NCBI GenBank assembly: GCA_963846315.1
Contig: CAWJVM010000015.1
Location: 133,353 to 197,352, forward strand
Length of the DNA: 64,000 nucleotides
Reading direction: 5' to 3'
DNA from: RPQJ01 sp963846315
GTDB taxonomy: Bacteria > Pseudomonadota > Gammaproteobacteria > Steroidobacterales > Steroidobacteraceae
The notes below the pieces were generated by a model. That model was given only the letters and a program-made list of their open reading frames with translations. It searched no databases and was not told the DNA's origin. The position numbers were made by a program, and so were the translations under genes. This document shows positions 60,223-64,000 of the stretch, in pieces (position 1 is the stretch's first letter; the number at the start of each line of letters is the position of its first letter).

Positions 60223-61725
60223 TTATCGTGTCGAAGGCCCCACGGTGAAGAACCGGATGTCGTTGCCATCCGCGAAGATCGTGCCGATCTCCGTCGGCAA
60301 CGCACCACAGGCCGCGAGCGCGGCGTCGAACTTTTCGGTGCGTCGCGCCTTGATGGCGAAGACATCCCGGTCCTTGTCCCCGACCTCGTCGCACAGGGTT
60401 TCTTCGGACAGGAGCTTCGAATACTCGAACCGGTGCTCGCCGATCTGGATCCCTTCGACGGGCACGTCCAGGTAGACATTCAACCCGTAATACGGGCGCA
60501 TGCCGACGAACACGATGCGGTCCACCTTGCGACCCTGCAGCAGCGTCGAGAGCTGTGATGCGATGTGGCGCGCGTCCCGGTCCGTGTGCCAGTACGCGAG
60601 GACACCCTTGAGCGCGACCAGGACGGCGAGCGTGACGCCTGCGACCCATGCAACCCGCCGGTCCGTGAACCGGTCCGATCCGGACACGGCGCGCGCCATC
60701 ATCAGCGCGAGTGGCACGAACAACGGCAGCACGTAGAGTTGCAGCCTGGAGCGCGCGAGGAAGAAAACCGCCAGTGGCAGCAGCAGCCAGTACGCGAGCA
60801 GCAGCCAGTCGCGATTGCGCTCCCGCAGGCGGGCCCTGAAGGTGCGCCAGGCAGCAACCGGGCCACCTGCCGCGACAACCGCCAGCAGCGACCACGGCAG
60901 CGTGCCGACGACGAGCATCGGCAGGTAGACCTCGAATGCGCCGTACCACTGCGCATTGCGGTCGTGGGTGGCCGTGAAGACCCGGTCGTAGACCTCGTAG
61001 CCGAGGAAGTAGCCGAGCAGGTCCGGCTGCCGTGCCACCAGCATGCCGAACCACGTGAACGCGACGACGGCGAACACCAGCAGGCCGAGGGGCACGAACA
61101 TCAGCTTGAGTCGCCGGCGGTCATGCACCCCGAGGTACAGCAGCATCGCGAACAGCGGCAGCAGCCCCGGCGGCCCCTTGGTCATGAACGCGAGCCCCCA
61201 GCCCAGCCACATGAGCACGAACCAGCGTCGGGCAGCGGGCCCTTCCCGTGACCACGCCTCGACGAAGGCATACATCGCCGCTGTCTCGAACAAGACGAGC
61301 AGGGGATCCGTCGAGACGATGTTCGAGGCGATGGCGGGTGCGAACGACAGGCCCCAGATGATCGAGGGCAGCCACGGGCGTTGCGGGCACAAGCGGCGAC
61401 CGAGGCCGAACATGAACAGTCCGGTGCCGAGGTACGCGAGCGCGCTCGGCAGGCGCGCGGCCCACTCGTTGTGGCCGAGCATGGCAAAGCTCGCGGCGAG
61501 CGCCCAATACGTGACCGGCGGCTTGGTCAGGTGCGGATGCTCGCCGTCGACCGACGGGATGAGCCAGTCGCCGCTTTCGTGCATGTTGATGCCAGCGGAA
61601 CTGTAACGACCCTCGTCGGGCTCCCAGATGCCGCGCGTGCCCTGGAAGGCGAAGGCCATCAGGCACAGCCCCGCGACCAGCCAGAGCGGGATCCGCGGCG
61701 ACAGCGCATTGGGCGAGCGTGGCAT
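60223..61725 (-). CDS. Glycosyltransferase family 39-like (ArnT-type) membrane protein
   Basis: Polyprenyl-phosphate-sugar dependent transferase of the inner membrane, 500 residues, about 10-12 helices. GIWEPDEGRYSSAGINM near the N-terminus has the acidic catalytic motif in the first periplasmic loop, and HLTKPPVTYWALAA follows, both typical of ArnT/GT39. The sugar and acceptor (lipid A or a protein) are unknown. The start is nine bases after the aceK stop, and the kinase-like gene starts 26 bases after its end, so they are probably one transcript. Confidence 0.86.
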   Translation of the reverse strand: MPRSPNALSPRIPLWLVAGLCLMAFAFQGTRGIWEPDEGRYSSAGINMHESGDWLIPSVDGEHPHLTKPPVTYWALAASFAMLGHNEWAARLPSALAYLGTGLFMFGLGRRLCPQRPWLPSIIWGLSFAPAIASNIVSTDPLLVLFETAAMYAFVEAWSREGPAARRWFVLMWLGWGLAFMTKGPPGLLPLFAMLLYLGVHDRRRLKLMFVPLGLLVFAVVAFTWFGMLVARQPDLLGYFLGYEVYDRVFTATHDRNAQWYGAFEVYLPMLVVGTLPWSLLAVVAAGGPVAAWRTFRARLRERNRDWLLLAYWLLLPLAVFFLARSRLQLYVLPLFVPLALMMARAVSGSDRFTDRRVAWVAGVTLAVLVALKGVLAYWHTDRDARHIASQLSTLLQGRKVDRIVFVGMRPYYGLNVYLDVPVEGIQIGEHRFEYSKLLSEETLCDEVGDKDRDVFAIKARRTEKFDAALAACGALPTEIGTIFADGNDIRFFTVGPSTR

Positions 61726-61734
61726 CAGGGTGGG

Positions 61735-63486
61735 TTACAGGCTGCTGAAGACCCGGACGCGGTGCCGGTGGTACGGCAGGACCTCGAGCAGTTCGCCTTC
61801 ACGCAGGCGCTCCTGGATGCCGCGCCACCATTCGGCCGTGAGCACCTCGGCGTGCGCGTCGAGGAAGACCTGCTTCAGTTGCGGGTCGAAGCCGAGGAAG
61901 TTGATGAATGTCTCCGGGAACACGTCGCTCTCGCCGACGTAGAACCACGCGTCCGCGCGCATGTCGTCCTCGTCGTGCTGCGACTGCGGGATCTCGCGGA
62001 AACGACAATCCGTGACCAGGCACAGCTCGTCGTAGTCGTAGAAGATCACGCGGCCATGGCGCGTCACGCCGAAGTTCTTCAGCAGCAGGTCGCCCGGGAA
62101 GATGTTGGTGACGGCGAGGTCGCGGATGGCCTGGCCGTATTCGATCACGGCCTTCTCGGCCTCGTCGCGGCTGGCCGAGCGCAGGTAGAGGTTGAGGGGC
62201 GTCATGCGCCGCTCGATGTACACGTGGTCGATGATGACGTCGTCGCCTTCGAAGTGCACCGTGCGCGCGGCTTCCTTCTGCAATTCCTCGAGCAGGTCCG
62301 CCGAGAAGCGCGCGCGCGGGAACTTGATGCGCTTGAATTCCTGCGCGTCGACGAGGCGGCCCGCGCGGTCGTGCTTGAAGACGAGTTCGTACTTGGTCAG
62401 CACGTCCTCTCGCAGGATGTTCTTCTGGTACGGGAACTTGTCACGGATCAGCTTGAACACGACGTCGAACGACGGCAGCGTGAAGCAGATCATCACCAGG
62501 CCGCGCTCGCCCGGTGCCAGGATGAAACAGTCGTCCGACTGCTGCAGGTGGCCGAACAGCTCGCGGTAGCGCTCGGTCTTGCCTTGCTTGGCACGGCCGA
62601 GCACGGTGAACAGTTCGCTGACGCGCTTGCGCGGCAGGATCGTCGTCAGGAACTTCACGACTTCGCCGACGTGGGCGAGGTCGACGTGGAAATACGAGCG
62701 CGTGAAGCTGAAGAGCACGCTGACGGTGCTTTCCTCGAGCATGATCGCGTCGACCACGACGCCGCTGTCGCCGTTGCGCAGCGAGACGACGAACGGCATC
62801 GTCCAGCCACGGCCGTTGATGCGCCCCACCAGGTAGGCGCGGGTCATCTGGTAGAAGACGCCCTTGATGACCTCGATCGATTCGATCGCGCGGCGCTCCT
62901 TGCCGGAGTGGGCGAGCGCCTTCACCTCGTCGCCGATCATCTTCACGCTGCGCTCGAAATCGCGGTACGGCGTGCGGAAACTGAAGTCTGCCAGCAGTTC
63001 CTCGGCCAGCAGCTCGAGGTCGCCGCGATTGGCGTAGACCTTGGTCTCGACGTGCGTGCGCACGTTGCCGAGCGGATCGAGGTCCAGCGCGATGAACTCG
63101 ACGGCCGGGTCGACACCCACGGTGCCGAAGGTCTTGCGCGTGACCGAGCTGAAAAAGGTCTTGATGAATTCGTTGTCGGGCAGCGGATCGATGATCTCGT
63201 CGAAACGGCGCTTGATGCTCGACCAGATCGCGCGTTCGTGCACGTCCTCGCCGAGGCGCAGACGCATCAGTTCGACGCTGCCCGAGACGTATTTATCGTA
63301 GAGCTCGATGCGCTCCACGGCATCCTTCTGGCTGCCGCGCCAGTCGCGCTCTTCGAAGCGATGTGGCGCGCGGCGCGTGACGACACGGAATTCCGTGTTG
63401 TAGTCCGCGAAGGCATCGACCAGCAGCTGGGCGCAGTCGGCGACCAGCGTGTCGCGGGAGGAGGGCTGTGCGACGGTCAGGTTCAT
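61735..63486 (-). CDS. aceK: Isocitrate dehydrogenase kinase/phosphatase
   Basis: Bifunctional enzyme that phosphorylates and dephosphorylates isocitrate dehydrogenase, switching carbon between the TCA cycle and glyoxylate shunt. At 583 residues it compares with about 578 in E. coli. Visible are the ATP-binding loop APGERGLVMICFTLPSFDVV, the EYGQAIRDLAVTNIFPGDLL segment and the acidic metal region IFYDYDELC. It is 43 bases downstream of icd, its own substrate, instead of being in aceBAK, and upstream of the glycosyltransferase. Confidence 0.97.
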   Translation of the reverse strand: MNLTVAQPSSRDTLVADCAQLLVDAFADYNTEFRVVTRRAPHRFEERDWRGSQKDAVERIELYDKYVSGSVELMRLRLGEDVHERAIWSSIKRRFDEIIDPLPDNEFIKTFFSSVTRKTFGTVGVDPAVEFIALDLDPLGNVRTHVETKVYANRGDLELLAEELLADFSFRTPYRDFERSVKMIGDEVKALAHSGKERRAIESIEVIKGVFYQMTRAYLVGRINGRGWTMPFVVSLRNGDSGVVVDAIMLEESTVSVLFSFTRSYFHVDLAHVGEVVKFLTTILPRKRVSELFTVLGRAKQGKTERYRELFGHLQQSDDCFILAPGERGLVMICFTLPSFDVVFKLIRDKFPYQKNILREDVLTKYELVFKHDRAGRLVDAQEFKRIKFPRARFSADLLEELQKEAARTVHFEGDDVIIDHVYIERRMTPLNLYLRSASRDEAEKAVIEYGQAIRDLAVTNIFPGDLLLKNFGVTRHGRVIFYDYDELCLVTDCRFREIPQSQHDEDDMRADAWFYVGESDVFPETFINFLGFDPQLKQVFLDAHAEVLTAEWWRGIQERLREGELLEVLPYHRHRVRVFSSL

Positions 63487-63529
63487 CGTCGAAACGTTCC
63501 TTGCGTCGCGCAGCCCGGCCCGGAGCCGC

Positions 63530-64000
63530 TCAGAGGTTGCGGATCAGCACGTCGCCGAACTCGCTGCACTTGACCTCGGTGGCGCCAGGCATCAGGCGCG
63601 CGAAGTCGTAAGTGACCGTCTTCTGGCCGATGCTCTTGTCCATCGCGGCGATGATGGCGTCGGCCGCCTCGAACCATCCCAGGTAGCGCAGCATCATCTC
63701 GCCCGACAGGATCACCGAGCCCGGGTTGACCTTGTCGAGGTTGGCGTACTTCGGCGCCGTGCCGTGCGTGGCTTCGAACACCGCGTGGCCCGTCATGTAG
63801 TTGACGTTGCCGCCCGGCGCGATGCCGATGCCACCCACCTGTGCCGCGAGCGCGTCGGAGAGGTAGTCGCCGTTCAGGTTCATCGTCGCGATGACGTCGA
63901 ACTCCTCGGGGCGCGTCAGCACCTGCTGCAGCGTGATGTCGGCGATGGCGTCCTTGATGATGATCCTGCCGGCAGCCTTGGCGGCATCCTGCTCGGCGTT
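63530..64000 (-). CDS. icd: NADP-dependent isocitrate dehydrogenase, C-terminal part
   Basis: Converts isocitrate to 2-oxoglutarate. The frame is open to the window edge; 156 residues are seen, ending KCSEFGDVLIRNL. Key parts are NLNGDYLSDALAAQVGG, THGTAPKYAN (NADP-specificity region) and GEMMLRYLGWFEAADAI. The phosphorylated Ser is upstream of the visible part. It is directly followed by aceK. Confidence 0.96.
   Translation of the reverse strand, partial: NAEQDAAKAAGRIIIKDAIADITLQQVLTRPEEFDVIATMNLNGDYLSDALAAQVGGIGIAPGGNVNYMTGHAVFEATHGTAPKYANLDKVNPGSVILSGEMMLRYLGWFEAADAIIAAMDKSIGQKTVTYDFARLMPGATEVKCSEFGDVLIRNL

Noticed and set aside
61381..63573. 730-residue open frame on the plus strand
   Set aside because: It is the antisense shadow of aceK and the ArnT-like gene, both of which have full family motifs. 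Long open antisense frames are expected in GC-rich coding DNA.

Overview
The window looks like the chromosome of a GC-rich gammaproteobacterium, possibly close to Xanthomonadales, Steroidobacterales or Nevskiales. The evidence is the gene order prs-rplY-pth-ychF, a fused rlmKL, an aceK next to icd, CCA-encoding tRNA, a TorF-type porin and PEP-CTERM proteins. The species cannot be named from this sequence alone. Positions 1 and 64000 both cut genes (prs and icd).

Layout. 1-3184: housekeeping block (PRPP synthetase end, ribosomal protein L25, peptidyl-tRNA hydrolase, YchF), punctuated by inverted heptamer-repeat elements. 3281-4894: a secreted protein of unknown function and a CAT-anticodon tRNA. 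5061-10617: an accessory patch with two divergent PEP-CTERM proteins, each behind a good sigma-54 type -24/-12 promoter, a secreted subtilisin whose 3' end carries several frameshifts and a stop, and a frameshifted lipoprotein gene. 10861-19000: mixed housekeeping genes (methyltransferase, AlkA-like glycosylase, dicarboxylate symporter, APH/P-loop kinase fusion, HPF, second PRPP synthetase-like protein, cupin, porin, GST).

19005-26065 and 35022-47156 form two halves of a polyamine and omega-amino-acid catabolic region. It has PotF (two copies), PotG, PotH and PotI for uptake, PuuA (two glutamine-synthetase-like copies), PuuB, PuuC-like and PuuD for the gamma-glutamyl route, two class III aminotransferases, N-carbamoylputrescine amidase, a PuuR-like HTH-cupin regulator, and a MaoC-Pta fusion plus acetate-kinase-like pair that could turn acyl-CoA into ATP. 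The half-regions are separated by DNA repair and RNA modification genes (exonuclease/GIY-YIG fusion, RlmKL), QueD, small secreted proteins, a 42-residue membrane microprotein and a tandem pair of paralogous secreted proteins.

47171-57338: polyphosphate-glucokinase-like protein, a DHFR-like protein, a translationally coupled trio resembling methionine salvage/transsulfuration (YbdL-like aminotransferase, omega-amidase, Cys/Met PLP enzyme), a CadC-like membrane regulator with TPRs, a lipoprotein and an NTT-like nucleotide transporter with an extra C-terminal beta domain. 57322-64000 (minus strand): a close-packed run icd-aceK-ArnT-like glycosyltransferase-secreted kinase-like protein-metallophosphoesterase. 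The last protein carries a C-terminal region that resembles FAM20C/HipA-type kinase folds but with key acidic residues replaced. This exported kinase-like/phosphatase pair is the best candidate in the window for something undescribed.
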